DNA of 64,000 bases from contig CM067081.1 of the NCBI GenBank assembly GCA_034008185.1, forward strand, positions 11,593,821-11,657,820, written 5' to 3'. Positions 35,155 through 47,870 of this stretch are shown here, one piece after another. The notes beneath the pieces are model-generated. The model saw only the letters and a list, made by a program, of their open reading frames with translations. It was not told the origin of the DNA and searched no databases. The translations under genes were made by a program, and so were the position numbers. Position 1 is the stretch's first letter. The number at the start of each line of letters is the position of its first letter. The stretch comes from Gorsachius magnificus. Lineage: Eukaryota > Chordata > Aves > Pelecaniformes > Ardeidae.

Positions 35155-35208
35155 GACCCCCGCTTCTCTCTGCCCTGAGGAGACCCCCGCTTCTCTCTGC
35201 CCTGAGGA
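35155..35208. repeat. 27-bp tandem duplication near the donor site
   Basis: GACCCCCGCTTCTCTCTGCC plus CTGAGGA occurs twice head to tail (35,155-35,181 and 35,182-35,208), perfect by eye. A third partial start follows. It lies 65 bp inside intron 1. Confidence 0.95.
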
Positions 35209-35660
35209 GACCCTCCCGCCTGTGGGGCCCGGGCGGCCCGCCTGCCAGCGGCAGGGGAGCGAAGGGTCCCCCCGTGTCCGTGCTTGCCCCGTCAGGCGTG
35301 CGGGGACCTCCGAGCGCAGGCTGCTCCCTTCCGCCCGCGCCCTGTCCTGCCCGAGCCCTGACGGGGGGAGTGCGGGGCAGCGAGCGGCTCTTCGCGAGGC
35401 GTTGTGTCGTCTCTGTGGAGCCGCAGTGAGGGGAATCGGTGCCGTCCGATTAAAATACTGGAGACCGAGCGCGTCCAACACGGCCGGAGGAGGAGAGGAG
35501 GAACTTTAAAACTCGCCTAAGAGTACTTCTGAAGATGAGGCGCTGTGCGTGCCTGGGAAAGCGGCTCGGCCCGCGCTCCGGAGGCTTCATCGGAGTTCGC
35601 AACAGTCTTCCACGAAATTGTCTGTCTTCTTGCCTCCTCACTGAATATCCCTCAACCAGA

Positions 35661-36860
35661 AAGCAGCAAATAAAGTGGGGTGTTTTTCCTTGAATCGTGT
35701 CTGTAGTTTTTTTGTTTGTTTTTTTTTTTTTTTTTTTTTCGTTGTGTGTGCTAAAATGTGGCTCTGCGTGTTTTATTTGCTGAACTTACTTGCTTTCCCT
35801 TCTCTTTGCTGGGCTGGTTACACGTGTCTCAAAACTACAAAACTCCGCAGTTAGCACCAGCTTCTCGGATTTGCTGCCCGGCCAACTTCTTGTCCGGTTC
35901 CCGTACGTCCCGCCGCATGGGGGTACTCTTCCCCCCCCCCCCCCCGCCGATGCGCAGAGTTAGGCTGGCGTGCCTGCGCTCGGCTGGCCCCTGGGTGTTG
36001 GGCGCGGTGTAAGGTGGTACCCCCGAAATAGTGGTGGAGCGGCTGAAACTCTCACGGCACCAAGCCGTTCCTGAGGCTGCTCGCTTCTTCCATGCGCTCG
36101 CAGCGCGGGGCGACAAAACTTTGCTGAGAGCGGCGGAGAGTCGGGTGCGCTGCCTGCGCCCGTGGGCGCTGTATCGCACGGCTCCAGCCTCGCACCGAAG
36201 AGGCAGCGGGGTGATTCCTCACCCGGGGGAAGGAGCGAGAGCTGGTGATGTGTTTCTCCCTCGTGGCGTGTGTGTGTTGGTGGTGTTTTGTTCTGTTGTT
36301 TGTTTGGTTTTTTTTTTAAATGGGTGTCACTGCCCGAGCGCTATCACGTTTCACGTGTAGTGGCGAGCTCCTGCTAACTGGAAGCAGGCGCTCATTCGCC
36401 CTCGTTTTAAATGAAATGATGCTTAGGAACAGAAGGAGTTTGCAGAGGGATGAGGCTTCCGACTCCGGGGGGGGGGGGGTGTGTCCCACTTACGTGGGGT
36501 GGCTGCACACCCGCCCCCCGCGGAGCAGCCCCGAGTTTGGGGACGCCTGGAAGGGCGGGCGGGAGGTGCTCGGGGCGCCGGGCGCGGCCCGGGCTGTACA
36601 CGGGCTGGCCCCTACAGGCAGCCAGCCCGGGGCCGGCCGGCCCCCCCCGCGCCGGGAGGGCGGGGAGCCGCGCCGGGGCCGAGCGCCCAGGGAACGGGCT
36701 CTCGCTGGGGAGCGCGGCCGGCCCGAGGCACCGAACCCCGGCCGAGGAGGGGGGGAAGAGCGGGGCTCTCTTCTGAGCCGTTTCATTCCTTCAAACGGCG
36801 GCGGAGGGGGGGCGGGGGTGTTGGACTGGAAGAAAGTGGTGCCTGGAAGAGTAAGTTTCA
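35661..36860. other. Intronic GC-rich stretches and homopolymers
   Basis: After a poly-T tract (about 35,708-35,739) there are two further CpG-rich islets, about 35,880-36,260 and 36,455-36,830, with a C run at about 35,930-35,945 and a G run at about 36,468-36,479. The Arg/Gly/Pro-rich open frames are compositional. The islets may be parts of one large CpG island or alternative promoters; no exon was recognised. E-box hexamers CACGTG lie at 35,821-35,826 and 36,352-36,357. Confidence 0.5.
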
Positions 36861-39800
36861 AGATGCTGATCAAAGTGCTCTCTGGCGTCCTAAGACTGTT
36901 GAAGACTGTTGAAATAAGACGCGGCCTTCTTATCTAATTCAAATACCGGCTAATTGATCTTCTAGGATCATCCTTAATGTGATGTCACTGACCCTGTCAC
37001 AAGGATCTCTTCACCTTTGATTAGTACCATGAAGAAGAATAGCAGGGAGTCCCTTCTGCATGATCTTCATAAAGTTAAATGCTTTTTAAATTGCCAGGTT
37101 TTAGTTTTCCATCAGGGAGAGATGGCTCTTGGGGATGAAGTTGAAAGAGGATAGTTTGGTAAATGTCCACAGAGGTATTTTCAAAGAAAAATTATTAAGG
37201 AGGGAGCAGAGTGGAAGAGGACTGCAAATGATGTGGGGTGGAATGATGGAGGGAATGGGGAGGTGGTGGAGAGCTAAGGCAGTGCTTGGGAACCTTTAGC
37301 CTCCAACAAGGAAATAAGGTGGACAAGCAGGTGGACTTACTGGTTTCCTTTCTGAGCAAACCAGAAACAACGTGTTCATACTTGCAAGGGGAGCAGATGT
37401 GGTAGAAAGTGAAATGGTGAGGAAAAATGGCATGAAAGGAGATGGACTTGTAATAAGGGATGTCAGAGAGAGGCAAGGTGAAGGTAGTGGAATGGTTGTG
37501 ACAAGAGACAGGGGGTCCCGATGGCTGAAGGAAAAAAGGAAGAGCTATAGCACCATGAACACTCAGTTCTCTTTGAAGAAGATAATGAGAGACTTTCTTG
37601 GACAGGGATGAGAGTTTGGGACTTCAAATGAGCCACAGGTGTATGAGGAATAAATTAAGCAGCTCTGCCCACTTCTTCAGTACAAATAGTAATCTTCCCT
37701 TCAGGAAGTGAAGCAGGCCTTCAGCATATTTCCGGGATTTATCAACACTATTCTGTCCTAGGCTTTACAGAGAAATCTGATAATTGCAAACAATGTAATT
37801 ACGCATCACTGTCCCTAAAATTAAAGCATGATCAGAAGAAAATCTATTTTAATGCTATTATATGATATGAGGCACAAGAATGGAGTGAAACAAAATGACT
37901 CGTTAGCCTTTTTGTTGGTAAGTATTATGCTCAGCAAGAGAGAAATGGAGAATGGGTGGGATTGGTGCTTTGAGAGATTGCTCATTCACTCCTTAAACAG
38001 TGCGAATTTTGCCAGCCTTACAAAAGAAAGATTGTTTCTAGCATACAGAAGCCTCTTTCCCATGTTTAAAATTGTTTTTGGAGGGGGAGGGAACATTTGT
38101 GAAGGCTCTTCCAAGTAACGCATAATTGGTATGAATCAACATGCTTGTCTTACAGAACTGCACCCAGTCTTTCTGTGAGAGACTGAGCTACTTCTGATCT
38201 CTAAAAGTGATTAAATTTACAGAAATTAATGCTTTTGCCATTTCTAATTTGGGAGGGGAGTATCTTTGTCTAACATGTTACACAATTAAATAAAACTTTG
38301 AGTATGGGAATAATAAAATTAATTAGTCTGTCTTTCTATTTGAAATGTCAAACATGTTCTGAATTTACAAAAGCGACTATCGATTTTGCATGTCTTCAAT
38401 TAAGCATGCCCAGTTGAGGGCAGCTTTTAAAATGTCAAACTTTTGAAGTGCTAAAGTTTACATGTGCTCAACAACCACTGCTGGATGGCCAAGTATCCTG
38501 AAGGTGCATCAAGCCAATCAAAACCACTAGATGCTTTTAAGAATTTCAGGACACATTTGTATAGCCATAGCTATAACCGTAGCATTATGAGCTCGGTAAA
38601 AACCCGGTAGGAAGCACTTCAGGAGGTGGGAACTGGCAAGGCATCTCCCGCAGGAGGGAGATAAAGCAAATAATTTGTGTTTCACAGGCCTTAAAGCCAG
38701 CATAAAATCAACAAGAGGTGAGAATTAGGCACATTAACTCAATATAATTTCAAAGAGGAGTGAGGACCTGGGACCCTTTGACATTTGGCAGAAGGCCCCT
38801 TGGTGCACTGCCAAAGAATACATTAGCAGAAAGTGATATTTTTAGTGCATTGTGTCAACCCTCTTCACTCTCTCCACTATTTTCCTTTCTATATATAACA
38901 GCTAGCACAGCACTATGAGACCCTGATTTCCATTTGAATGGCAAGGTGCTGTTGCAACACAAATTAAATCAAAATTCATGTTTCTTTAACATGTAAGAAC
39001 ACCAAATACACATGGGTATATTTGCATATTTAGTTCTATGTGGTGTGTGTGTGGTTGTAGAGATGGACAATACTTCTCATATGTACATCCATACAAAATT
39101 AAGCATTCCTGCACATAGAATTGTAATTTTGGTACTTGCCTGTCTACTAAATAAAAAAGTTCAGCAATATAACCAAGTCTTGTACTCTTCTTTCCATGCT
39201 GTTTCCCTTTTGTAAGCTTCATATCTCTGCAATGTAGCTGAGAGTATGGTTTCTCCATTTTTATATGATTTTTTTTTGGTTATTCTTCATAACTTTTGCC
39301 ACACCAGTTCTCTTTCACTCCTTTATTCCTCCCCTATTACTCCTGTCCACTAGGATAGAGGACAGTTTTCTCCTGGGGTGAAATTCATCTCTTAGAAGAC
39401 AACAGTGGACATAACCTGTTTCTGAACTTATTCCCTTGGCCTCCCTTTATAATCAATTAAGAGAAATAAGCATTTTTAGGGCATAGTTAATCTAACTTAT
39501 TTTTGACATCTACATTAGGATGACATGATTCAGCCCATAAAAGTGTTTTATTTCTCTTCACTAAAAACAAAGAGAATCAAGAAGGACTATCTCAGTGTAG
39601 TCACCTAAATGCAGGTGAGAAGAAATCAACATATGAATTCAGTCATCACATAATACTTCTTCTAGTAACTTGTCAAGTTCCATTCTTCAATTTGCACATT
39701 TTCCTCCTCCTCACTGCCTGTCCTCCAGGAGATCATATTGATCCAAATAAGGCTGACATAAAAAAAATAAAATTAAAAAATCCCGATACAATTGAAATGT

Positions 39801-42800
39801 CCAATCAGTATTCTTCCTGGGTCCTGAAACTGCTTGGCAAAATTGTCTTTTAATAACAGCAGTGATGCTGACGAGAACATATTCTGATGACAAGAACACG
39901 AGATTCCATTCTTTATGGTTCCAGCTAGGCCCATGCTTAGACTTCTTGAACCCTGGATCTGCGGACTTCTTAGTTGTGCAACTGTGTGTGTGTGTTTGGC
40001 CTTCACATTCTTTCTCACATTCAGGATCTCTAGCCTTGAAGCTGCCCGATATTAAGAAATTCATTCACTTAAAATAAAGCTCTTCTATGTCTTTGTAGTA
40101 ATACTATGGTTCAAACATTTTTTTTAATTTTAACTTTGTGCTTATTAGTTGCTGATTACAGTGGATATTTTTGTTTGTAAAACTGTAATTGTCATTTAAC
40201 TTAGATGGCTCATTTCTCTACCTGGTGAGAACTCTAGTGCCATATTAGTGAAGAATAAACACAATAAAGATCTCAGCCTTTGTTTTTCCATGGTAAACAG
40301 GCCAAATGCTTTTAGTTTCTTCTAATTAACGAGGCTTTTCATTTCCCTGATTATTTTAGGCCTTTCAGTTCACCTATCCCAGCTGAATTAATCTCTTGAA
40401 CAGGAGAAAACTGAGCTGTTCACAGTAATGCAGGTGAAGTACCACCAATACCATCAAGAAAATATTATTAACATTCTATTCTGTTACGTCCTTACCCAGA
40501 ACGGACCTAATACGCCTCAGAGCCACATTTCCCTTTCATGTGATAGCATCATATAGATGACTCTTCTTGGTGCAGTCACTTGCTAATGAAGCTCTTCTTT
40601 TTCTTCTGTCTTTTCAGTCCATGCAATTATTATTCCTTCAGTACCTGACCTCATACCTCATACTTTTATACTCTATCCACTTACTGCTCTTCTTGTCCTC
40701 AAAGAAACAAAGATCTCGACGTTTCCCTGTATCAATGTGGGCTCTCAACTTTTTGTTATCCAAAATTTCATTAGTTCTCTTTGTGTTCTGTGGCATAATA
40801 CTTCTGAATCAGATGAAATTAGTTCAATGTAGGTTATCTCCCTCTGGTCCAACAGTTTTCTTTCATCGCCATCCAGGCAGTGGTAGCAACAGACTGTGTG
40901 TGGTACCCCAGCATGTGTGCTTCCAAGCCTAGATCAGTTTAGAGCAACCTCCGAGGTACAGAAAGTACAAGTCCAGCTTTTATTAAATAAAGATGATCAG
41001 ATTAGTTGGTACAGCCACTTTGCATAAGCTCACATTGAATTTTATTGAATTTGTCTTTACCTGGACCTTTAATTTTCCTTTCCTTCCAAATTTGGTTCTG
41101 CAGCCTTGCCTAAAAGTAGGATGAGATTGAGAAGCCCAAAGATTTCTTGATTCATTCTTCCTTTGCAGTTGATCCACCATGTTAGGTCATTGGTCATTAG
41201 GTGCCATGTTAGCACATACTCTGTGGTGAATAAATGGATCTTCCTGGGATGGCAAATGCTGTTTTAGTTTTCTCATTACTCCCTGACTAATTGTTTTTCT
41301 GGCTTAATTGCTAGGACCATTCCTGCAAAAAGAAACAGCAGTTGTGCCAGCACCATAGCAAGGGTGGAGGAAATGAGCACTAAAGTGTGGGAGCACCAGA
41401 GGTGTAGGCAAGTCATGGCAAAACTGCTCTTCAGGATGCTTGTGGGATCCAAGCTCTGTGCCACAGCCTGAGAGAAATCAGCACTCCCCTATTGGCAGTG
41501 AGGACCAGAGAACACATTCAGCCCCTTTTTACAGCTCCCACACGTAGCACTCTGTCCTTTCAGAATTTATGACACCATCTCTGAGATTACAGGTGTTACG
41601 AAAATCCTGCTATCAAGTGTATTTGATTACTCTGACATTTTTGCTTTATTGTAGATATGTTACTTCCTCACCTGCGAGCCTGTCTTGCCCCCAAGCCCAC
41701 CCTTATTGTCCTTATAAAAAACTGTAGCAAAATCTTTCTTTCAGACCAGCAGCTGTTTGAAGTTGATTTCCAGATTCCCTTTCCCCCAGTAACTCCTCTT
41801 TCCTTTTTCTTTTTGCTAACATGATGAAAGAGCATTTTATTCCTTTTCAAAGTCTTTACAAAGCTGATTAAGTTTAAGGTTTTACCAGTTCCAATTTTAT
41901 CCATTTTTGGCTTCCTTAGCAGTTTTCTTTGGTGGACATAACTTTTCCTGTTCCTTCTAGCCTCATTTCTTGCTGCTGGTATCCTTGCTGACACAACTTT
42001 TCCTCCAGCTAGACCTGGAACTTTTTTTTTTTTTTTCTTCCCCTCTTTTGGATGCAAGTTCCAGAGAATATTTTTGTATCTTTAATACTAAGAAATGCAA
42101 AGCTTCCTCCATACTCAAGTCCCTAAACTCCTCAGTACAGCTGACTTCACTTTTTTAATTAGCTTCTTTTATTTATCAAAATGTGCAAGATCCCTTCTTA
42201 GTTATGTCTGTTTTGTTTACTCTTCCATTTATTTTAAATAAAATAATCTCATCTGTTTTCAATACAACCTTATTTTCTATGACAGATTCTTCAGGGATGT
42301 CTTTGTTCTTTATCGAAACAAAGGCCAGGGTACATTGGCAAATACACTCTCTATTGAAGAAAAAAGGTGTATGTCCAGAACTCAACAGCCTTTAGTGTAT
42401 TTATTACCTCCCTTACATATGAGGAGCTGCAGTGTCCCATTGTTAAATTTTTCCAATATTTCCCTGCTAAACCAGAGGTGATTTCATCCTACTGCAGGTT
42501 TCTGCATCCTTCCCTGCCCATTGTCTTTACAGGTCTTCCTCAATGTAATTTTGGCTTTTACAAGGATATCATCCCTTCTCTTTTTTTTTCCTTTTTTTTC
42601 CCATTTTTTTCTTTTATAAAGACTATACACCTTTCAGTTAATATTTCTCTCTGCTGATCATTAGTGCAATTCCATTCTAGCAGAATTATTTCCATAAGTT
42701 TTATTTTAATTTCTCACTGGTTTTGGATCCTTATTTTGTTGCATACGTTCCTGGCATTCTTTTACTGACTCTAGTGCTTTTCTTATTTCCACTCCAGTTC

Positions 42801-45104
42801 AACTCCTCAGTCTTTGAGCTCCTATTTTCTATATTTGTTGCCACCACCTTTCTGAAGCCAAAATTCCCCCTGCCCTGGGTGTTAAATGAAGAAACTATAT
42901 GATTCCTTCTCAGGCTTTCTTGCCATCTCTCATTTCAAGTTATTTTTATTCATTCTGCCAGCTTTGATTGCAAGCTGGTATCCCATATGCTTAGGTGAAG
43001 TCTGTCTATGTAGATATGAAACCTCTTCTCAGAGAATACGTACAAATGATCAATACTCCAAGTCTTTCTACATCACTTCTAGACTTACTCAGTCACGTGC
43101 CCATGACTCATCTCATACTTCTAATTACACTTCTATTCTCTTCTTGGAGAGGAAACAGAATAAGTTGGGCACCAATTCCATCCTCTTTTCAATGAGACTT
43201 GGTTCAAACAGTAACCAGCTGAAAAAAATAACTTTAAATTTTGTTAACCTGTAAATTATTCCAAAAGTAGAAGAGGAAAGTGAAAAGCCAGTATTGTTCA
43301 TTTGCAAATTAGGAAAATGACTTTAACAAAGGAGTATCCTTCAGTGAAAGGAAGTAAACCTTCCAAGGAAATTTGGGAAAAGTGAAAATCAGAGATCTAA
43401 GAATGTTCTACTTGACAAGAAATCCAAAGAATATAGAATTTTAAAATATTTTGGAAATAGAAAGTTTGAAGGAAATTATTGACCAAAAGGGATTAAAGAA
43501 GCATTCAGGAGTACAGAAACATCATAAAGGAGAAAAATAACTTCTGTATCTGTCTGCATTACGGGGAATCCTGAGGAGATAAACAGTTTCTTCAAAAGCA
43601 ATAGGAGTCGGCTTCATACGACACTGTATATAAAATAATGGGTAGCCTTAGATAAGATGAACTAGAATCATCTTTTTTTATCATCTAGAGAATCATGACA
43701 CAACACCAAGGTCATGTTCAGCATAATCTGGTAATGGAGAATACTAAAATGGAAGTCACTTTCTCAAACTCTAAGCAAACTGTGGAAGTCATTAATTTGG
43801 TAAATTTAAAGAACTACTGGCTATTCTGTGAATAGTTTTAGTGTTCGAAGTCATAATGGCTAATGCTACTAAAAATTGGAGAAAGTATGGAATGGCAGGT
43901 ATAAACCAAATTCTAGCAACTAAGGGTTAGGGTAAAATTGTAATCTGAGGCAGGTTATTCTACAGATGTAGGGTAATTTGTATCCTCCTCTGAAGCACCT
44001 GGCAATACCTTCTTGGATGATAGCTCTAAATTATAATTTTCTTTTATCCTGTAGAGGAAGTGATCGATTTATTGATAAGCGAATAGGAAGTATATCACCA
44101 AGATCAGCTCCAAGACGGTATTTTAGAATAAAATAGAATAGTTCTGTTCCACTTGGTGAATGGAACTATTGGTGTGCTTATGTTCAGAGAAAATAGAAAG
44201 ACAAACATTTGGTTGAACTGAAGAAATACAAGGGTTTTCGTGAACATGCAACAGAAGAATCTAAGGGTATATTTACATTATGTATTTCATTTGGCGCAAA
44301 TCCACTTTACCTATGTTCTGAACAAAAGGAAAACCAAAGGGTGGTTTTAGTGTAATGCTTTCCCTGCAACACCATACCCCAGCTCTCCATAGGTCCAAGT
44401 CTAACACAGTCACACAGGTGGGTTTTTTTCAACTCGGAGTATGAATAAGTTTCCTTTTATCTCCCTGAAATAACCAATGCAGACATAACCCTCAGAGACA
44501 GGTAATTTGAAGGACCTCTTGGCAGCTGTAGAATGGCAATTCCAATGTGTCTTAGCAGCACTCCCTTTGCTGCCAGCTATTTCCTGGATTCTGGAATGGC
44601 GTTTTCTTTGCAAGACTCACCAACTGCATGAGGCATGACCTCTCTGCAGTAAAGCTCTATTCTTGGATGGACCAGAAGAAGCAATTCAGGGCTTCATGGT
44701 GCTCTTCAACACAATCAGCCAAAGAGCTAAGAGACAAAATCTACTCACAGAGAGTCAGGACAGCTCATTTTAAAAGACTAATTTTTTCAACTATTCTTAG
44801 CAGATATAAATTAACCAGGTGACTTGAGCCATACTATTGAGGATGTTAGAGGAGACTACATTCATCTCATTAAATCAATGATAACCTGCCTCTGAATTTT
44901 ACTCCTACTCCAATTCAGACCTATTCTGTGTACCAGTATCTTCAGATATGCTCCAGATTTTAGCTTCTTATGTTATCCTTTACAAGCACATCTTGGTACC
45001 TTGACGTAGACTGTCAAGTACGTTGCCTTACTCTCAAAAATGCATATGAAAACAGCTATGTTATCCTGAGCTGATAAAACAAAACACATTAAAGGAATGG
45101 AAAA
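36861..45104. other. MTNR1B intron 1 or intergenic DNA, no exon seen
   Basis: This 8-kb AT-rich stretch shows no frame resembling the receptor's second exon on either strand and no named repeat that I could recognise. The open frames at 41.67-42.06 kb (minus, Lys-rich) and elsewhere have no known domain. The segment at 38,340-38,420 keeps CpG in an AT-rich context. Confidence 0.5.
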
Positions 45105-45472
45105 TAATAATAATGATAGGTGAATATGCAAAATGCAATTTCTCATCACCCGCTGACCAATGCCCAGCCAGTTACTGAGCAGTGGTCAGCACCCCCCAGC
45201 CGACTCCCCCAGTTTATGTACTGAGCATGATGTCATATGGTATGGAACATCCCTTTGGGCAGTTTTCCTGGCTGTGCCCCCACCCAGCTTCTCACTGGCA
45301 GGGCTTGAGAAGCTGAAAAGTACTTGACTGGTGTAAGCAGTAAGACAGGTGTAAGTAACAACAACTAAAACATCAGTGTGTTATCAGCATTCTTCTCATA
45401 TTAAATCCAAAACACAGCACTATGCCAGCTACTAGAAAGAAAACTAACTCTATCCCAGCTGAAACAAGGACA
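45105..45472 (-). repeat. Partial 3' LTR of the second ERV copy
   Basis: On the minus strand the LTR begins TGTCCTTGTTTCAGCTGGG at 45,472, preceded by the purine tract AATAAGGGGTGGA. It can be followed to the AAT-rich run at 45,105-45,118, after which it is cut off. It is subtype A, closest by eye to the solo LTR at 14,720 (ACTGGGGGAGT[C/T]GGCT shared). Confidence 0.88.
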
Positions 45473-45634
45473 ATATCCACCCCTTATTCTATACGATCTA
45501 CAGCATGCTCAGGTCTTACCCATTCCGATAAATCCCAATTAATCACTACCACCTTTCCTATCTTTTGATATATACACACAGTTATAATTCCCTTACTCTA
45601 TGGGACACGCCTACAAGATGTTAATCAAGTTCAT

Positions 45635-46486
45635 TTAGTCCATGGCAAATGGTAGGGCTGTAATTCCACCCCTGGGGCAGTGAATTCCAGATGTACTGGA
45701 CGCTGCCAAAGGGATTGAGAAAAATTCATTAGCGATATCAGTTGTGGCATGCCACTTGGCTGCCTTTGACTCTGCCTCATACTGAAGTCCTAGTGTGTCT
45801 GGCACGACAGCACTCAGCGGTGGCGTGTCTTCATTCAGGCCATGATAGTCTACTGTCAGTCTCTGCTCGCTATTAGACTTTCTCAGTGGCCATATGGGAG
45901 TGTTAAAGGGTGATCGAGTCTTGCTGATCACTCCTTGGCTCTCCAGTTGACGAATCATCTTATGGATGGGAATCAGGGAGTCTTGGTTGGTGGGATATTG
46001 CCGCCTGTGCACTGTTGTGGTGGCAATTGGCACCTGTTGTTCTTTGGCCCTCAGCAACCCCACAACAGAAGGGTCCTTTGAGAGACAAGACAAGGTGGAT
46101 AGCTGCTTAATTTCCTCCTTCTCCGAGGCAGCTATACCAAAATCCCAGTGGTACCCTTTTGGGTCCTTGAAATACCCTCTGCTGAGGTAGTCTATGCCGA
46201 GGATGCATGGAGCATCTGGGCCGATCACAATGTGGTGCTTTTGCCACTCATTCCCGGTTAGGCTCTCTTCGGCCTCCAATACAGTTATCTGTTGGGGTCC
46301 CCCTGTCACTCCAGAAATACAGATGGGTTCTTCCCCTGTATAGCTTGATGGCATCAGAGCACACTGTGCACTGGTGTTCGCTAGAGCTTTATACTCCTGT
46401 GGGTCTGATGTTCCAGGCCATCGAATCCACACAGTCCAGTAAACCCTGTTGTCCCTTTCCTCCACCTGGCTGGAGGCAGGGCCCCT
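45635..46486 (-). pseudogene. ERV protease and N-terminal RT, second copy
   Basis: The frame is open from just after the gag TAG (46,487-46,489) for over 270 codons. Its first 244 residues differ from the other copy at only two internal places (Arg for Cys near 45,918, Ala for Val near 45,776). It has the same defective N-T-S protease triplet. Unlike the other copy it has no frameshift near 45,735, but soon after it lacks about 40 bp and then runs into the deletion junction near 45,643 and a stop at 45,635. Confidence 0.9.
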
Positions 46487-47640
46487 CTAGTCCTGGTCAT
46501 AGCATTTTTTACTCATTTCTTGTACATGTGAATCCAAAGTCCCTTTAACTTCAGAAGTAAAATCAGCCATTCTACTCTGTCTGGAGAACTGCTTGCTGGA
46601 AACTGGAGCAGGAATTTTCCTGGAAGAACACACTTTTGTGACTGTTTTTCCTCACAACTCGTGTACCTGTACCTCTAGGATCGAAGCAGATTTTCCATCC
46701 CACTTCCTCATGTCCTTTCTGTGGTCACACATGTAAAACCACAGGGTGGCCCCTGGTGTGTAGCTTCTATATATCCTCTCTTTTGAGTAGAAGTACCCTT
46801 AGTCCTAATAGCAGAGATACTGGACATATCCTCTTTGAGTTGCTGGACCTCCCAGGACAATTTTTCCACAGCTGAGATGCAGGCCCATAGGGAGGAAGAG
46901 AGACTTTCTTCGTACTGCTGGAGTTGGCCCGCCAATTCATCCACCATCTGTTCCTCTCCATCTTTCCAGGTCATCACTGCCAATGAGTTTGCATGCAACG
47001 ATGGTGCACTGTGTACAGACTTCTGCCGCATGGGTTATGTGCACCTGACTTCATCTGGATCTTTGGATAACTCCTCATTGTTCAGGTCACCATAAATCAC
47101 GTCCAGCATGGCTAATTCCCTCAGGTCCTGGATACCTCTCTCCATGGTGGTCCACTTGCCTGGGTGACAGATAACATCTTCCTTGAAGGGATACCTTTCC
47201 TTCACACCTGACAGGAGTCGCCTCCAGAGGCTGAAGATTTGTGTTCCTTTTCCAATTGCTTTTTCAATGCCCCCTTCCCTAGAAAGGAATACCAGCTGCT
47301 TGGCTTCCCTACTTTCTAGTTCCAGGCTACTGGCCCCGCTATCCCAGCATCAGAGCAACCAGGTGACAATGTGCTTACCTGGACGACAGCTGAAATATTT
47401 TCACATATGTTGCAGCTCACTCAGGGATAGGGATCAGGTGGTTACCATCTCATTTATGGGTTCATCCTCTTCCTCCTGTTGTCGTTGTGGCCCTGGTTCA
47501 TCTTCATCCCTTACTAAAGGAGCTGATTTTCTTGTGTATAGGGGCAACTGATACTGACATGGGTTGGTTTTCTGGCTCTATCCCAGCCAAAGCCAGGACA
47601 GTGGTTGTTCTGGTTTTTAAACTCCCACCTTGATATGGGC
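46487..47640 (-). pseudogene. ERV gag, second copy
   Basis: The gag region aligns with 23.4-24.53 kb of the first copy but with many substitutions and at least one frameshift (the frame 46,708-47,031 is out of phase with the pol frame). In-frame TGA codons occur, including one at 47,350-47,352 matching the TGA at 23,646 in the other copy. The Pro-rich segment before gag (about 47,520-47,580) is alignable with the end of the other copy's leader, but the minisatellite and the hydrophobic segments are not recognisable. Confidence 0.75.
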
Positions 47641-47870
47641 ATGAAACAGATTTCCTGACAGAAAAAGCTAACTGAAATATGTCTAAAATACAATCCATTG
47701 TCCTCTTTAACAACAGCAGCTGCTTTGGAATCTTCTGGTTTACTTTTGGTCTCAGTACTGCTAAGGACTGAGCTATATCACAGAGCCAACGTTTTCCTGA
47801 CATTTCAGCTGCATATGGGATAATCATGTCTTGACATGACAACAGGTAACAACAGCCTAAACACATTAAT

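Larger units (their letters stand above)
34522..35660. promoter_or_regulatory. CpG island over MTNR1B exon 1
   Basis: The sequence is very GC-rich and CpG-dense from the end of the solo LTR to about 35.65 kb, in sharp contrast to the AT-rich surroundings. This is the pattern of a vertebrate CpG-island promoter. It contains the TATA-like box, the likely transcription start region and exon 1. Overlapping Pro/Arg/Gly-rich open frames here result from composition. Confidence 0.85.
45105..47870 (-). mobile_element. Second ERVL-like copy, inverted, 5'-truncated, pol mostly deleted
   Basis: Read on the minus strand this copy runs from a gag region (near 47.6 kb) through gag, the same in-frame TAG, protease and early RT. 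It then jumps straight to the region before the 3' LTR, and ends in an LTR truncated at an AAT microsatellite near 45,105. No 5' LTR or primer site was found; the upstream edge near 47,870 is uncertain. Its protease/early RT is almost identical to that of the copy at 22-28 kb, whereas gag and LTR are clearly diverged. Confidence 0.9.

Noticed and set aside
36320..36937. 205-codon Arg/Gly-rich frame in the intronic GC islet
   Set aside because: Composition artefact: two other overlapping frames on both strands are equally long and no domain is recognised.
41668..42057. Lys/Arg-rich minus-strand frame, possibly a processed pseudogene
   Set aside because: No match to a ribosomal or nucleolar protein that I can recognise. 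The A-rich tract lies at the frame's start, not after its end as a retrocopy would need.
47576..47600. LTR-start-like sequence (TGTCCTGGCTTTGGCTGGG on the minus strand) inside the second copy's gag region
   Set aside because: The following bases do not continue as an LTR and instead align with the end of the gag leader of the first copy.
22198..47870. A single inversion between the two ERV copies as the cause of the 5'/3' LTR mismatch
   Set aside because: The first ~250 bp of the 5' LTR match the 3' LTR of the same provirus much better than the LTR of the inverted copy, so swapping the 3' halves would not restore a matching LTR pair.
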